This document shows positions 5,391-5,399 of a stretch of DNA of 5,399 nt, piece after piece. Numbering within the stretch: the first letter of the stretch is position 1; every line of letters begins with the position of its first letter. Made by a program: the position numbers and the translations under genes. Source of the stretch: Chitinophagaceae bacterium (GTDB lineage Bacteria > Bacteroidota > Bacteroidia > Chitinophagales > Chitinophagaceae); contig CANGEZ010000168.1 of the NCBI GenBank assembly GCA_947452875.1, positions 1-5,399 on the forward strand, in the 5' to 3' direction. Below the pieces are notes generated by a model. The model was not told the DNA's origin. It was given only the letters and a program-made list of their open reading frames with translations, and ran no database searches.

Positions 5391-5399
5391 CAAAAAAAA

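Noticed and set aside
5391..5399. A-run after the tRNA as a terminator or editing signal
   Set aside because: It is an A-run on the coding strand cut by the window edge; nothing downstream can be judged.

Overview
The window looks like chromosomal DNA of a Bacteroidota bacterium, probably of the Chitinophagales/Sphingobacteriales type. The evidence is low-to-moderate GC, a LeuRS and a DXS of Bacteroidota flavour, starts without Shine-Dalgarno sequences, TAnnTTTG-like promoter boxes, and a tRNA gene with no encoded CCA. The assignment rests on pattern recognition, not on a database search.

Layout from left to right. Positions 1-1735 hold the 3' two-thirds of leuS (leucyl-tRNA synthetase), cut by the window edge. 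A 250-bp gap (1736-1985) carries a C-rich/G-rich hairpin, a perfect 18-nt palindrome and an array of 9-nt degenerate repeats. Next is a complete dxs (1986-3911, 1-deoxy-D-xylulose-5-phosphate synthase, first step of the MEP isoprenoid pathway). Its last codons and stop lie in a second, inverted copy of the same array plus palindrome (about 3888-3983). A small, unrecognised membrane-protein gene follows (4039-4332, +). It converges on a complete pirin/YhhW-type cupin gene (4502-5215, -), and the 169-bp gap between them holds several unrelated short repeats and hairpins. The window ends with a tRNA-Val(GAC) gene (5316-5390, +), divergent from the pirin gene.

The genes are mostly housekeeping and show no shared pathway; they look like separately transcribed units, not one operon. 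No defence system, CRISPR array, transposase gene or other clear new system is visible. The most unusual content is non-coding. The two inverted composite elements face inward on dxs, and one of them runs in frame into the dxs 3' end and encodes its C-terminal tail and stop codon. The tRNA-Val reads C rather than the near-universal U at position 33.
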